Positions 11,348 to 23,746 are shown, numbered from the stretch's first letter. The stretch is 64,000 nucleotides of DNA from Drosophila pseudoobscura (GCF_009870125.1 NC_046680.1:5208001-5272000); one strand, 5' to 3'. Notes: generated by a model from the letters alone, not told the origin. A program made the numbers and translations.

Positions 11348-11384
11348 TATAAAATTAACCGCCTTAAGTACCTGTTGCTCAGAT
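11348..11384 (+). promoter_or_regulatory. Candidate TATA/initiator promoter in the unit tail
   Basis: TATAAAA at 11348-11354 is followed 31 bases later by TCAGAT, close to the fly initiator TCAGTY. The pair sits about 530 bases before the copy 2 start codon. The same TATAAAA recurs at 13812, 24821, 28292, 39294, 42886 and 48655, so every copy except copy 1 has one upstream. In units 3 and 5 a retroelement separates it from the gene. Confidence 0.4.
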
Positions 11385-11881
11385 AAAGTACGCACAAAAG
11401 GTAACACAATTTGATGCATCATATCATGATCAAATCAAATCAAACTTTTCAGTCTCACGCTTCAGCGTGACACTGCAGAAATGTGTTTTTTCGCTTGCCT
11501 TTTGCGCGCACTTTGAAGATTTTTTATATTTTTGGGTATTTTACTATTTTTTATAATATATTACTATTTATTACTATACAATATTTGCATATACAATACA
11601 TAATTCAATATAATATTGAATTAAGAAAATATATTCAAAGTATCAGGCTGTTCTGTTTCTTCTGTTTTCTGTTGTTTTCCCTTTTTTCGTAATCGCCGCC
11701 TCAGTTTTTTAAGGCGAACACATACAACTAAAAAGCATCACGTATTGTTTTTGTCCATCCATGTATGTGTGCAGCATGCAAAAAAGCAAAGCAAAAAGAA
11801 AAGCGAAATCATAACGGTACGGTACGACTTCTCGTTTGTCAAATGTGAGTGGTTAAAGTGAATGAAGAAGAAGAAGTAAAA

Positions 11882-12745
11882 ATGTCGTTCAATATTAATT
11901 TTAATTGTGGTCCCCCCCCGGTCGGCCAAAATGTATATAAAATTGGAGAATTGGAAGGGGAGAAGAACATTATTACAAAAGAATCTATACTGGAATGTAT
12001 AAATTCTCTGCCGAAGTGCGAAAATTTGACTCTGCAGCAAAAGCCAGAAGTCGGTTGCCAGCAGACGGCCAATGCTGATGATAGCTTTGATTGCTCCAAT
12101 CTGACAGCAGCACAGTTGGAGCAGTTGGCCCTACTGACGGCCGCAGCCAACCCTGGGCAATCCAGCGTCAGTTTGATGGTGATGATTCCCGTCGAAAGTT
12201 TGTTGGACATTGTTCAGGTACTGTCTGGCACCGCGGCCCAGATAGTATCCATGTCGTCAACCGTATTAAAGGGGAATTCCAGCAAGGGAACAACTTCCGA
12301 GGTGCCAATCTGGGTGGATGCAGGAGTGGGCGTGCCGCCCAGTGTCGGCAAGATAGATATGGAGATGTATCAATCGCCCGCAGACAAACCGAGTGTGGTG
12401 GTGCAGACACAATCAGTAAGTAAATGCAATTAAACTTGAAATTCACAAGATCGCATCTATCTATCTATTCTATCCCAACAGAAATCGACCCATAATCCGA
12501 GTTTTCGCATCCTGGAACATGTCATAATTCCATCCCAGCAGCCGGGCAGCATTGGCAGCCTCTGCAAACAAGAGCAACAGCAGAAGGCGACTACCGCTGG
12601 AGGCAGTGCCCAGTGCTACTGGCGCGTCGTTGCTGTTGGCTTGCGGTTCTCGTCGTTTCTCTTCTGCCGCTGCTGCGTCGATGCTGTCGGCTTGCGGTTC
12701 TCGTCGTTTCGTTATTTTCATTGCCGTTGTTTTGTTGCTTGCTGA
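11882..12745 (+). CDS. Array gene copy 2, two exons
   Basis: Exon 1 is 11882-12415 (178 codons) and exon 2 is 12482-12745 (87 codons plus TGA). The 66-base intron has a consensus gtaagt donor and a tatcccaacag acceptor, and the splice is in phase 0, giving a 265-residue product. If unspliced, the frame ends 6 codons after the donor. AATAAA is at 12844-12849. Compared with copy 8 it lacks residues 164-185 and about 19 residues at the end of exon 1. It shares the silent TAT (instead of TAC) at the first deletion joint with copy 3, and a Tyr codon in the exon 2 tail with copy 8. Confidence 0.65.
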
Positions 12746-13631
12746 CTTACGGTTCTCGGCGTTTTCGTCGTCTCTCGTTTGCCGCTGCTGCGTCGTTGTT
12801 GTTGGTTTACCGACCCTGAAAAGTCAGTGGCGTCTGCCGTGAAAATAAAAGGCTACGTGGGGCTCAGATACCCCTCGGGCCGTATAATAACAAATTAAAA
12901 ACGTGTAGCCTTTCCCCCCTCGCCCTTAACCTAAAACTGCAAAGTCAATGCTTAAATCTAGAGAACAAGGAAAGGTCAAAATCTTAATTATAATAAGGAA
13001 ACGTAGCTTAGGATCCCTCCAGTAGAAAAATGACGGCGAAATGATGGGCGGAAAAAATGTGGGTGGAGCGGAGCGTACGCGCAGAGCACGCATTAATTTT
13101 AAAATATTACTTACTCACTGTCCTGCTGCATAAACTTTAATATAATAATATAAGTACCTTTTCGAGTTTTTTGTTTTTATGTAGTGGACAACGATTAGTA
13201 GGACTGATGTTTTCATCAGAGGTCGACCAGCACGCTATCATTCCGGCGACTGTCTCGTCGGCAAAAGGGTGGTGTTCTGTTTATTTGTCTATTCTGATAC
13301 CTACGATATTTTTGTATATTAAAAGAGCATGCAAGACAAGTACAATTACAGAACCGGAGAGAAACAAAACTTTTGGCCATTAGACTTCACTTACACATAT
13401 GCACACATATGCAACGAACGGATTAAAGGACGTCCTCAGCTGGAATGAAGGACCACGCCCACCCTTCCTTGGTCATAATCTGCCATCTTCCTCTATACTT
13501 CATGACCCCTTTTCTTTAGGGCTCGCTACTACAGGGGCTGGGTATCGGAAATCAAGATCAACGTTTAAGGAGACAATTTAAATTTATTCATTAATAGCTA
13601 GAATTTAAATACTTATTGAAAGAAAAAAACA

Positions 13632-13778
13632 TCTAAAAACGAGGGGGAACGTTGTGAGTTGCTGCGGACACCGCAACTCTACAGTTATACCCGATACTTA
13701 GTCAGTATGGCTCTCATCCGGCAGACGCTGCTAATATTAAACGACACGACAAAGATTGCGTGCGAGAGAGATTTGGCC
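13632..13778 (-). mobile_element. DINE-1-type fragment, unit 2
   Basis: It has the same truncated Helitron-like end, and the same breakpoints, as in unit 1. Confidence 0.75.
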
Positions 13779-14355
13779 ATCGTAGAGGTATCTCTCCTGA
13801 CTCTCCCGCTCTATAAAATTAACCGCCTTAAGTACCTGTTGCTCAGATAAAGTACGCACAAAAGGTAACACAATTTGATGCATCATATCATGATCAAATC
13901 AAATCAAACTTTTCAGTCTCACGCTTCAGCGTGACACTGCAGAAATCTGTTTTTTCGCTTCCCTTTTGCGCGCACTTTGAAGATATTTTATATTTTTGGG
14001 TATTTTACTATTTTTTATAATATATTACTATTTATTACTATACAATATTTGCATATACAATACATAATTCAATATAATATTGAATTAAGAAAATATATTC
14101 AAAGTATCAGGCTGTTCTGTTTCTTCAGTTTTCTGTTGTTTTCCCTTTTTTCGTAATCGCCGCCTCAGTTTTTTAAGGCGAACACATACAACTAAAAAGC
14201 ATCACGTATTGTTTTTGTCCATCCATGTATGTGGATGTATGTGTATGTGTGCAGCATGCAAAAAAGCAAAGCAAAAAGAAAAGCGAAAACATAACGGTAC
14301 GGTACGACTTCTCGTTTGTCAAATGTGAGTGGTTAAAGTGAATGAAGAAGAAGAA

Positions 14356-15570
14356 TGTTACGAACCTTTGTTTTTCTTTGGGGCAAGGCCGGCTAGCCAG
14401 TCATCCCAGGGCTGGATACTTCCCAAGCCCTCAGGTCGCACAACAACCAACTGATTGGACATCTCGAACAAAATGTAACAACAAAAATAACCGACAAGAA
14501 AAAAAACTGAAAGAAACGGACTCTACTCGACAAACACCATTACAGTCTTCCCTCAATACAGACTTGGACCAGGACGAGGTGTCGATGTTTTACCCCCGAC
14601 GCACCCACCCTACCTGAGATCTGAATCACACGTCCCGGATCTCCCTGCCATTGGCAAAAGCCTTACCCTCTCGTTGCTGTGGCTCCTCTTCCCCCCATAC
14701 GAAACGCTTAACAATTCATTTCTTCGTTATAATCTTCACTTCATTTCCTATTTTCACACGATATCATTTCTAAGCTAGGCCTGCCTATTCATCCCCCCCT
14801 TATCTTAGTACTACTGGCGGTTAATAAATAATTAGATTAATAGGAATAAATAATATAATAAATATAAATAAATAGGTTACATATATATAATAAATATGGA
14901 CGGACTTAAATTACATATACTTATAACTGGAGACGTCTAACAAAAATAATTAATGGGAGTAAATAAGTTGATGTGCTTTTTTTCTTCTCCCTAAGTGGGC
15001 GAGGGTCCCGCACTACGTGGCCAGGTCTGATCCTTCGAGACCAGCAGGAAAAACAAGCCAGGGTGGCGGAGCTGTGACCTATTCCCTACGGCCAACAAAA
15101 AAAATAAATTTGGGGTTTCTTTACTCCCCCTTTGGAGCGGACTCACTCTTATGCTTCCTGGTCCTGGTTCCTGGTCTTTCCCTGATCTGGATCCCCTGGA
15201 ATCACATTTATTTATCTTTTATTCATTTTTTTGCAGGGTGATGGCCACTACTCCATCCTCATCCCACTCACTTTTTCTTTCAGAACAAAAAAAAATCGCT
15301 AAGTCACTGTGCCCGGCGCGCATGTTCCTCCGTTGCGGGAATTTTTCTTTCTGAACCCCCTCTTGGATGTTCTGTTTAATGCTCCCGGCTGCCGATCCCC
15401 ATCGCTCTCTCTTCTATCGCCCTTGAACTAGGAACTCTAACTCTCCAGGACCAGGTGGCCACTCTTCGCTAACCTTTCCCCTTAAATTTTGGCCCTGCCA
15501 CTCTGTTCAAAAAAATACCTTCCTCTCAGCGCTTCTAGGGTCTCGCCTATCGATATCTTCGCATGCAACA
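14356..15570 (-). repeat. 3' LTR of element 1
   Basis: 1215 bases, TG...CA ends on either strand. It is about 128 bases shorter than the partner LTR, an asymmetry shared exactly with element 2. Confidence 0.9.
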
Positions 15571-15769
15571 CCTAGCGAAAATTCGAGCGACCATGGCCGC
15601 GGAGAATTATTCGCAAACATCGAAGAGCTACACCTTCCCCATGCTGGCATTCTCGGACATTACAGTGCCTAGGAGGATCTTGCAGCGCCCAACGTAGGCT
15701 TACACCCACGTATCTGATAATCCTTAAGTGAGTGTTTTTAACTCTGAAGTCCCCAGTCTGCAATTTTCG

Positions 15770-18700
15770 CTACAATTTTAGGTCTTTGGCGTGAAAAATC
15801 CCCACCGGCCTCCCCGACAGATCCTCCAGCTCGTAGGCGTTATTCCCTACTGGACGTACGACTCTGCATTTTAGAAATTTCCGGGCGAACTTGGCGTTGT
15901 AGCTTTTGCCAAAGTCGCTGAGGGTGAAGTTGCGCCTGTAGACTTCTTGGCCAGGTCTGGCGAAAAAGACTCGGGCCCGTTTGTTATAACGCTGGCTGCT
16001 CCGCTCATACGCTTGGTGTAGGCTGCGTTTAATTTGCTCGCGAATGAGGTGTCGCTTATCCGCGAGATCTAATGCGTGCACTTCGTGTTCCGTCAAAGAC
16101 TGCAGCTTCCTCGCCAGCTTATAGCAGTTCCCATTCAGGAACATCTGCTGTCCAAATACAGCGAAGAACGGCGTGACGCCTGTGGCTTCGTGCACGGAGT
16201 CACGGATTGACACTTCGATCTCCGGTAGGTAGATGTCCCAGTCCCTGTGATCCTTCTCCAAATACGTCCTTATTGCAGCGAGTATCGTCCGATTTACTCT
16301 CTCGGCTGCATTGCTTTGCGGCGAGTATACTGCTGTGCGCATGTGTCGGATCCCGAAGCCGCTGACCATGTCCATGAAAGTCTTCGACAGGAACTGCTTT
16401 CCGTTGTCGGAGTGGATCACCTCTGGCACCCCGAATTTGTAAAAGACCTCTTGCACCAGGAATTGAATGACGTTCGCCGCGGTCGCCTCTCTCATCGCCT
16501 TCAAGAAGGTGAATTTCGAAAAGTGGTCTACGACGACGAAAATCCAGGCCTGTCCCCTTTTCGACCTGGGATACTTTCCAAGGAAGTCTATGTAGAGCTT
16601 TTGGAATGGCCTTTCCGTGGTTACTTCCTGACCGATCCCGACTTGGCTCCGGTAATTGGGTGCTTTGGATTCCTTGCATTCGGTGCAGCTTCGGACGTAT
16701 TCCCGCACTTGTGCCGTCATCGCCGGCCAGTAGTAGTGCCTTTTTAATCTATGCAAGGTCTTCTTCATTCCACCGTGTCCAGCTGTGTGGTCTTCGTGGG
16801 CCTTTGCGATGAGGGTTTTCGTCAATGCCGCGGGAATCCATAATTTCCACATGGAACCTTCCACTTGGTCGTCGATTTGCGCGAAGGCCATTCGCTTGAA
16901 TACTAGGTCCCCGTCTATTCGCAGGTCAGGCAATACTTCTTTGTTCCTGCAGATTTCTTCTTTCAGCTCCTGGTATTCCGTTGACTTGAATTCCGTCGTC
17001 TGGAATCCGAGGATTTCCGTTGGGTCTAGAACCACCTCCTCGATGCAGCGTGATAGTGTATCCGCCACTATATTTTCGACTCCCTTGCGGTGTTCGATCT
17101 CAAAATCGAACCTCTGCAGCCGCAATGACCATCTCGCTAGACGCCCATTCAGGTCCTTGAGTGACATTAGCCACTTAAGGCTGGCGTGATCAGTGATTAC
17201 CGTGAACGGCATCAATTCCACATATGGCCTGAATCTCTCTATCGCCAATACCGCAGCTAAACATTCTTTCTCCGTTACAGAATAATTTATTTGGTGTTTG
17301 TTCAGCTTGGAAGAAAAGAATGCCACTGGACGCTCTGCTTTGTCGTCATCCAGCTGGAAAAGCACTGCTCCCACTCCAAAATTTGAGGCGTCGCACTGGA
17401 TGTAAAAATGGCGTTTGAAGTCGGCATGGACTAATACAGGAGCCGTGGTGAGGGCCTTTTTCAGGGACTCTATGGCCGCCCTCGCTTCCGTTGGCAAGGA
17501 AAACTTCCCGCGCGCATGCTTCTTCAGAGCATCTGTTAACGGTACAGCGATGGTTGCGAAGTCCTTGATGAAGCGCCTATACCATCCTGCGGTTCCTATG
17601 AAGCTCCGTAGCTCCTTCACTGAACTTGGGTTCGGGATCTTTTGTATAGCCACAACCCTATCGGGATCCATTTGCAGCGTGCCACCTCCGATGATAAACC
17701 CTAGGTATTTTAGCGACTTAAAACAGAATTTGGATTTTTTTAAGCCTATCGTCAAATTCGCTCTTTTCAGGCACTGGGCCACCAATCGCAGATACCGCAG
17801 ATGCGTCTGGAAATCCGGGGCTATCACCAAAAGATCGTCCAAATAAACGAAAACGTTTGATCGGAGCTGAGTTGGAATTACCTTATCCATCACTCTGCAT
17901 AACCTCTGGGCAGCGTTACACAGACCGAAGGGCATCATCATTGATACAGCGGACGGCCTGCGACGGTAAATGCGGTGCACTTCCGGCTTTCTGGGTCCAG
18001 TTTAATCTGCCAGAATGCGAATTTGAGGTCGACGCTAGAAATGTAGTATGTCTGGTCAATCCTGGATAGTATACCCTCGATACTAGGAAGAGGGTAAGCA
18101 TCTTTTACGGTGAGCTGGTTCAGTTTCCGCGCGTCCAAGCAGAATCTATTTTTGTTTGGCTTTCGCACCACCGTCGTCCGATTGCTCCATGGACTATCGC
18201 TAACTTCGATCACTCCTAGCTCCAGCATTTTATCCACCTCGGTCCAGATCACCTCCTGCATCGCTGGGGATTGAGGGTAATGCCGATCTTTAAATGGTTC
18301 TGCGCCCTCGATCAACTGGATCCGATGCTGCTCTACCGTCGTTGTTCCCAATCCGGCATCCTCATAGGTCAGAAACTCCTTCTTTACCTTCTCCAGCTCT
18401 TCGGTTTCCGTGTCTTCCAGGGCCCAAGCTTCCACTTCCACGTCCTCCGGGCGATGTTCGGCGTACTGGCTGATTTGTGACATTTGGATCTCGCCTACTT
18501 GGACCTCGCTGGATCTACTGGACTCTTCTCCGAGGACTGTGGGAGCCAGCGCAAAGGATCTCCAGAAATCTATGCCCAAGTACATGGCTTGCTCTAGGTA
18601 CGGGCATACGTAAAACACGATCTCTTTGTTCATTCCGTTATATCTTACGCAGAGTTTGGTTTTGCCGATTATGGACCTGTCTTCTCCAGAGGCTGTCTTG

Positions 18701-19296
18701 ATGATCGAGACATAATTGTCCATTTCCACCTCAAGGTCGGCAAGGAGTTCACGGCTGCCCTTTCCTAAGACACTAACGGATGCCCCAGTATCTAGGAGTC
18801 CAGCAATCCGATGTCCTCTTATCTGCACTTCGGCAAACACTCTGGGATCGCGTCCTGCTCCTCGTCTGACTGCCTCGGCCACCTCTTTGCGAGTCTGTCG
18901 CCTTTCCTTAAATCTGGAACGGGCCTTTTGGAGTCTACGACTGACACCGCGCATCCCCTCCAGCTGCCTGTCATCAAAGATCTGGTTTCGAATTTGTATG
19001 TATCTCCTCATCCTTTCTTCGGCCGGTATAAACTTCAAACTATTTTTATTTAATTTATTCGTGCTATTATTCTTAAATTCTATATTAATTAGTGGACCAT
19101 CGTTCATTTCTTCGCGGGCTTCAGTCCCGAGCGCTGATCTCCCGCTTTCATCATGCCCGCTCGTGCGTTTCCCGAGCAATTGGGACACGTTGGAGTAAAC
19201 ATTTCTGGTTTCCCGCAGCGGTAACAGAATATTTTGCGTTCCTTCGCCACGCAGTCTCGGAATCCGTGGTCGAACTGGCCGCAATTCCAGCAACAC
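15770..19296 (-). pseudogene. pol region of element 1 (fossil)
   Basis: The order is aspartic protease (LDTGAS), reverse transcriptase (YLDD), RNase H, integrase with an HHCC zinc-binding region and a DDE core. This is the Gypsy/Metaviridae order. Compared with the sister copy in element 2 it has about one break. Confidence 0.85.
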
Positions 19297-20597
19297 AGCC
19301 TGGGTTTGTTCGCCAGGTGAGTTTCTTCCACCATCCTTGCTTCGTCTTCATCCAGAAACTCCGTTTCCGGCTCTAGCTCCTCCACTCGCTTCCCGGCTGA
19401 TTGGAATTTCGGCACAGGACGGAACGTCGACTTCTGCTCGCGTCCGCGAAAGTGGTACTCCACTTCCAGGCACTCTTCCCTCAGCTGCTCCACGTTCCGG
19501 ACTCGGATCGCGTAAACGTAGCGGGCGATCTCATCATCGAGCCCCTTCTTCAAGACTCGCACCATTTCGGACTCAACCAAAGGTGTGGTGAGTCTAGCTG
19601 CCAGTCTGCGCATCGCTCTAAAATACTCTTCCACAGATTCGCCAGATTGTTGCCTTCGCTCATGCAAGGTGCGTAGCCGCTCGAACTCGCCACCCACTGC
19701 TCGGAACCGGGACACCAACTCGTCCTTCAAATCCTCCCATCCTTCCGGAGGCCGTTCTCGGACAAATTGCCAATACCACTCCGCCGCTTGTCCTTTGACG
19801 AGATGGTGAAAGTTGTCAAGGACCTCGTCCCACGACCGTCGGTTCTGCCTACGGAGGAACTCGACCCTGAACACGAAGTCCTGCACTGTCATCTTATTTG
19901 GATCTCCATCTCCGTCGAAGTGGATTTCCCATTTGTCGACGCGCCCCCATCTCGCTCCTCTCCAATCATCTCTCCTTTCATATGGTGGCAGATCTGTTGG
20001 ACCTCCGCCGTCTCCTGATGTCTCCCGTCTCTGCCTTCCAGCACCTGGATCCTGGTCCGCATCGGCTATTCCTCGGCGCCAGTTCTGGCTCAACCTCGCC
20101 GGCTTCCTTGGAGGCGACTGTGAATTCCATGCGTCATCGTCCTTGGGTCTTTTGGGCATGGTCCCTGTGCTCGGCTTCTGCCTGAGGTGAGCTAGAGGCT
20201 GCTGATCGCCATTATTATTATCGTTGTTTTCACCCTGGTCTCTTTCCAATCTCAGATCTTGGATCAATTCCACGTTCTGGCGCAGAGGCGCCATCACCTC
20301 TGTTATGGCCCCCATCAGCTCCATAAAGCCGCGACGGATCTCCTCCTGCAACGTCCTACTCAGAGTATCTGCCATGCTGCCTCTCCACGTCTCCTGTGCT
20401 TGCGCTATGGCGACATTTACTCCTGAGAGAATCTCGGAGGGCAGTGCGTTCGATTGGCCTGGCAAATTCCAGCTGTCGTCTTCACGCCCCTCAGCGCCCT
20501 GTGTGTCCCCGCCTTGCATCTGTCCTTGGAGGTTACCTGGTGGAGGAGTCCTGCGAGTCATTTTCTGCTTAGACCGCAAGTTGTACGCGCTCATCAA
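19104..20597 (-). CDS. gag of element 1
   Basis: A 497-residue open frame with an N-terminal glutamine- and glycine-rich region, a central capsid-like domain and C-terminal CCHC-type zinc knuckles (CCWNCGQFDHGFRDC and CYRCGKPEMFTPTC). It overlaps the start of pol in another frame, as in Gypsy elements that use ribosomal frameshifting. Confidence 0.85.
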   Translation of the reverse strand: MMSAYNLRSKQKMTRRTPPPGNLQGQMQGGDTQGAEGREDDSWNLPGQSNALPSEILSGVNVAIAQAQETWRGSMADTLSRTLQEEIRRGFMELMGAITEVMAPLRQNVELIQDLRLERDQGENNDNNNGDQQPLAHLRQKPSTGTMPKRPKDDDAWNSQSPPRKPARLSQNWRRGIADADQDPGAGRQRRETSGDGGGPTDLPPYERRDDWRGARWGRVDKWEIHFDGDGDPNKMTVQDFVFRVEFLRRQNRRSWDEVLDNFHHLVKGQAAEWYWQFVRERPPEGWEDLKDELVSRFRAVGGEFERLRTLHERRQQSGESVEEYFRAMRRLAARLTTPLVESEMVRVLKKGLDDEIARYVYAIRVRNVEQLREECLEVEYHFRGREQKSTFRPVPKFQSAGKRVEELEPETEFLDEDEARMVEETHLANKPRLCCWNCGQFDHGFRDCVAKERKIFCYRCGKPEMFTPTCPNCSGNARAGMMKAGDQRSGLKPAKK

Positions 20598-21529
20598 CCT
20601 AGCCCTGTATTTCCCTACCTCGAACTATCCTACTTATCTTTTTATTCAATACAATTAATTATCTACTCTTCTTTCAGAACAATCGCATAAACACTCCCTA
20701 TAACGCCAACTCACTGATCTTCAGCACAAAAACGTTTAATACGGCAAAAACACTAATACGGGGGAAAGGAACCACAACTACTAATAGGGCCAACTCTGCA
20801 CATGGTGTTCTACGTCTTTTCCTGTCCAACGTCTAGAATTTGGCGAGCGCTGTTGACTGATCTTATCTTCCTTGAAAGATTAAGAGTCAAGGGCGCTCAC
20901 TTCCCTACAGTCGCTGTTTCTGCCTACTTCCCTACTGAATGTTCGTTGCGGGATGTTGTAGCTGCTCCAAGTGCAACGCGTGGCCGACATCTGTCCCAAC
21001 GGGCCACTCAGAACAAAAAATCTCCTTGAGAATCTACTCTCCCGACTCCATCCAGCGGTAAGCAGGGGAAGCGAAAAACAGAAATCTTTCTGACCATTCC
21101 TAACTTCGGGTATTTCTTTTTCTTCAGGTTCTCCTTTTGCACACCAGGCACCGGGCCGGTTGCTAACTGGCTTTTGGATTCTCCTCTGCCAGTGCCAAAC
21201 CAAATCCCCTCTTGAGATTGTCTGCTTCCCGTTGTCAGATAAGTGCCGAAACATCAAACATCAAAAAAAACTATTTACTTTGTGGATTTTTTTCTTGCAT
21301 CCTCAGGTCCCTCAGCGCCGTGCTTCTGTGAGCCAACTCGTCGAGTCCCTCACAGGCCACCGGAACACCGATGGACCCCAGATTGCAGAATACCACTCGA
21401 GATCTATCTTCTCTGCTGGATATTTATACTTTCTTCGACGTCCGTATGATTCGCATCCGTACTCTCCCTCTTTGATGGTCGAGCCAGGACTGCGAGTCCA
21501 CTTCCCTGTCTCAGATTGGGCGCCATTAT

Positions 21530-22872
21530 TGTTACGAACCTTTGTTTTTCTTTGGGGCAAGGCCGGCTAGCCAGTCATCCCAGGGCTGGATACTTCCCAA
21601 GCCCTCAGGTCGCACAACAACCAACTGATTGGACATCTCGAACAAAATGTAACAACAAAAATAACCGACAAGAAAAAAAACTGAAAGAAACGGACTCTAC
21701 TCGACAAACACCATTACAGTCTTCCCTCAATACAGACTTGGACCAGGACGAGGTGTCGATGTTTTACCCCCGACGCACCCACCCTACCTGAGATCTGAAT
21801 CACACGTCCCGGATCTCCCTGCCATTGGCAAAAGCCTTACCCTCTCGTTGCTGTGGCTCCTCTTCCCCCCATACGAAACGCTTAACAATTCATTTCTTCG
21901 TTCTAATCTTCACTTCATTTCCTATTTTCACACGATATCATTTCTAAGCTAGGCCTTCCTATTCATCCCCCCCTTATCTTAGTACTACTGGCGGTTAATA
22001 AATAATTAGATTAATAGGAATAAATAATATAATAAATATAAATAAATAGGTTACATATATATAATAAATATGGACGGACTTAAATTACATATACTTATAA
22101 CTGGAGACGTCTAACAAAAATAATTAATGGGAGTAAATAAGTTGATGTGCTTTTTTTCTTCTCCCTAAGTGGGCGAGGGTCCCGCACTACGTGGCCAGGT
22201 CTGATCCTTCGAGACCAGCAGGAAAAACAAGCCAGGGTGGCGGAGCTGTGACCTATTCCCTACGGCCAACAAAAAAAATAAATTTGGGGTTTCTTTACTC
22301 CCCCTTTGGAGCGGACTCACTCTTATGCTTCCTGGTCCTGGTTCCTGGTCTTTCCCTGATCTGGATCCCCTGGAATCACATTTATTTATCTTTTATTCAT
22401 TTTTTTGCAGGGTGATGGCCACTACTCCATCCTCATCCCACTCACTTTTTCTTTCAGAACAAAAAAAAATCGCTAAGTCACTGTGCCCGGCGCGCATGCT
22501 CCTCCGTTGCGGGAATTTTTCTTTCTGAACCCCCTCTTGGATGTTCTGTTTAATGCTCCCGGCTGCCGATCCCCATCGCTCTCTCTTCTATCGCCCTTGA
22601 ACTAGGTTCAAGGGCATGGCCTGATTCGGGCTGCTGGCGGCTCTCTTTTCTTTTGGGTGTGGGTGAGTTGCTTCGGGACTCCGTTATGGGATGAGATCGG
22701 AAATCCTCTCACAACGGCTCCGGAGAGCGCGCGGAACTCTAACTCTCCAGGACCAGGTGGCCACTCTTCGCTAACCTTTCCCCTTAAATTTTGGCCCTGC
22801 CACTCTGTTCAAAAAAATACCTTCCTCTCAGCGCTTCTAGGGTCTCGCCTATCGATATCTTCGCATGCAACA
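21530..22872 (-). repeat. 5' LTR of element 1
   Basis: 1343 bases. Its outer edge lies only ten bases before the start codon of gene copy 3, so the host gene copy now has an antisense LTR as its immediate upstream sequence. Confidence 0.9.
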
Positions 22873-22882
22873 AGAAGTAAAA

Positions 22883-23746
22883 ATGTCGTTCAATATTAAT
22901 TTTAATTGTGGTCCCCCCCCGGTCGGCCAAAATGTATATAAAATTGGAGAATTGGAAGGGGAGAAGAACATTATTACAAAAGAATCTATACTGGAATGTA
23001 TAAATTCTCTGCCGAAGTGCGAAAATTTGACTCTGCAGCAAAAGCCAGAAGTCGGTTGCCAGCAGACGGCCAATGCTGATGATAGCTTTGATTGCTCCAA
23101 TCTGACAGCAGCACAGTTGGAGCAGTTGGCCCTACTGACGGCCGCAGCCAACCCTGGGCAATCCAGCGTCAGTTTGATGGTGATGATTCCCGTCGAAAGT
23201 TTGTTGGACATTGTTCAGGTACTGTCTGGCACCGCGGCCCAGATAGTATCCATGTCGTCAACCGTATTAAAGGGGAATTCCAGCAAGGGAACAACTTCCG
23301 AGGTGCCAATCTGGGTGGATGCAGGAGTGGGCGTGCCGCCCAGTGTCGGCAAGATAGATATGGAGATGTATCAATCGCCCGCAGACAAACCGAGTGTGGT
23401 GGTGCAGACACAATCAGTAAGTAAATGCAATTAAACTTGAAATTCACAAGATCGCATCTATCTATCTATTCTATCCCAACAGAAATCGACCCATAATCCG
23501 AGTTTTCGCATCCTGGAACATGTCATAATTCCATCCCAGCAGCCGGGCAGCATTGGCAGCCTCTGCAAACAAGAGCAACAGCAGAAGGCGACTACCGCTG
23601 GAGGCAGTGCCCAGTGCTACTGGCGCGTCGTTGCTGTTGGCTTGCGGTTCTCGTCGTTTCTCTTCTGCCGCTGCTGCGTCGATGCTGTCGGCTTGCGGTT
23701 CTCGTCGTTTCGTTCTTTTCATTGCCGTTGTTTTGTTGCTTGCTGA
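22883..23746 (+). CDS. Array gene copy 3, coding region intact but leader displaced
   Basis: Exon 1 is 22883-23416, exon 2 is 23483-23746, and the intron donor is gtaagt; the predicted product is 265 residues. The body is almost identical to copy 2. The LTR element sits in the 5' leader, so the natural promoter and leader lie 8.5 kb upstream beyond it (leader piece near 14175-14355). The coding sequence shows no decay. Either the insertion is too recent for decay to show, or the copy is kept uniform by exchange with its neighbours, or transcription starts elsewhere. Confidence 0.6.

Larger units (their letters stand above)
9220..11710 (+). repeat. Array unit 1 (2.49 kb)
   Basis: This first unit begins at AAGGCGAACACAT, directly after unique DNA, so it marks the left edge of the array. 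It has the empty transposon site (GTATTG, no 1.1 kb insert), gene copy 1, a truncated DINE-1 fragment, and the tail ending CGCCTCAGTTTTTT. It has no upstream unit, so its gene lacks the TATA-bearing tail that precedes every other copy. Confidence 0.9.
11711..14174 (+). repeat. Array unit 2 (2.46 kb)
   Basis: This is the simplest complete unit: empty transposon site, uninterrupted gene, DINE-1 fragment at 13632-13778, and tail. It carries the full TTTTCAGTCTCACGC tail variant and the CCTACGATAT variant 3' of the gene. Confidence 0.9.
14356..22872 (-). mobile_element. Gypsy-type LTR retrotransposon, element 1
   Basis: This is an 8.5 kb element on the minus strand, flanked by the 4-base duplication AGAA (14352-14355 and 22873-22876) inside a GAA triplet run. 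The parts in its own orientation are the 5' LTR (21530-22872), a primer-binding site TGGCGCCCA (21517-21525, matching a tRNA-Lys end), gag, pol, and the 3' LTR (14356-15570). No envelope gene is seen. Long LTRs, the Lys primer and the 4-base duplication would fit the Osvaldo lineage, but that is an inference. The LTRs differ by very few substitutions, so the insertion is young. Pol has about one break, so this copy is a fossil. Confidence 0.9.

Noticed and set aside
11195-11386. 63-codon frame over the DINE-1 end and tail, repeated in most units
   Set aside because: It starts inside transposon sequence and crosses its boundary into unrelated DNA.
15572-15763. 63-codon frame between pol and the 3' LTR as a possible envelope gene
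   Set aside because: Far too short, with no signal peptide or membrane segment.
16247-16747. Plus-strand frames of up to 166 codons within the retroelement
   Set aside because: These are shadows of pol on the opposite strand.
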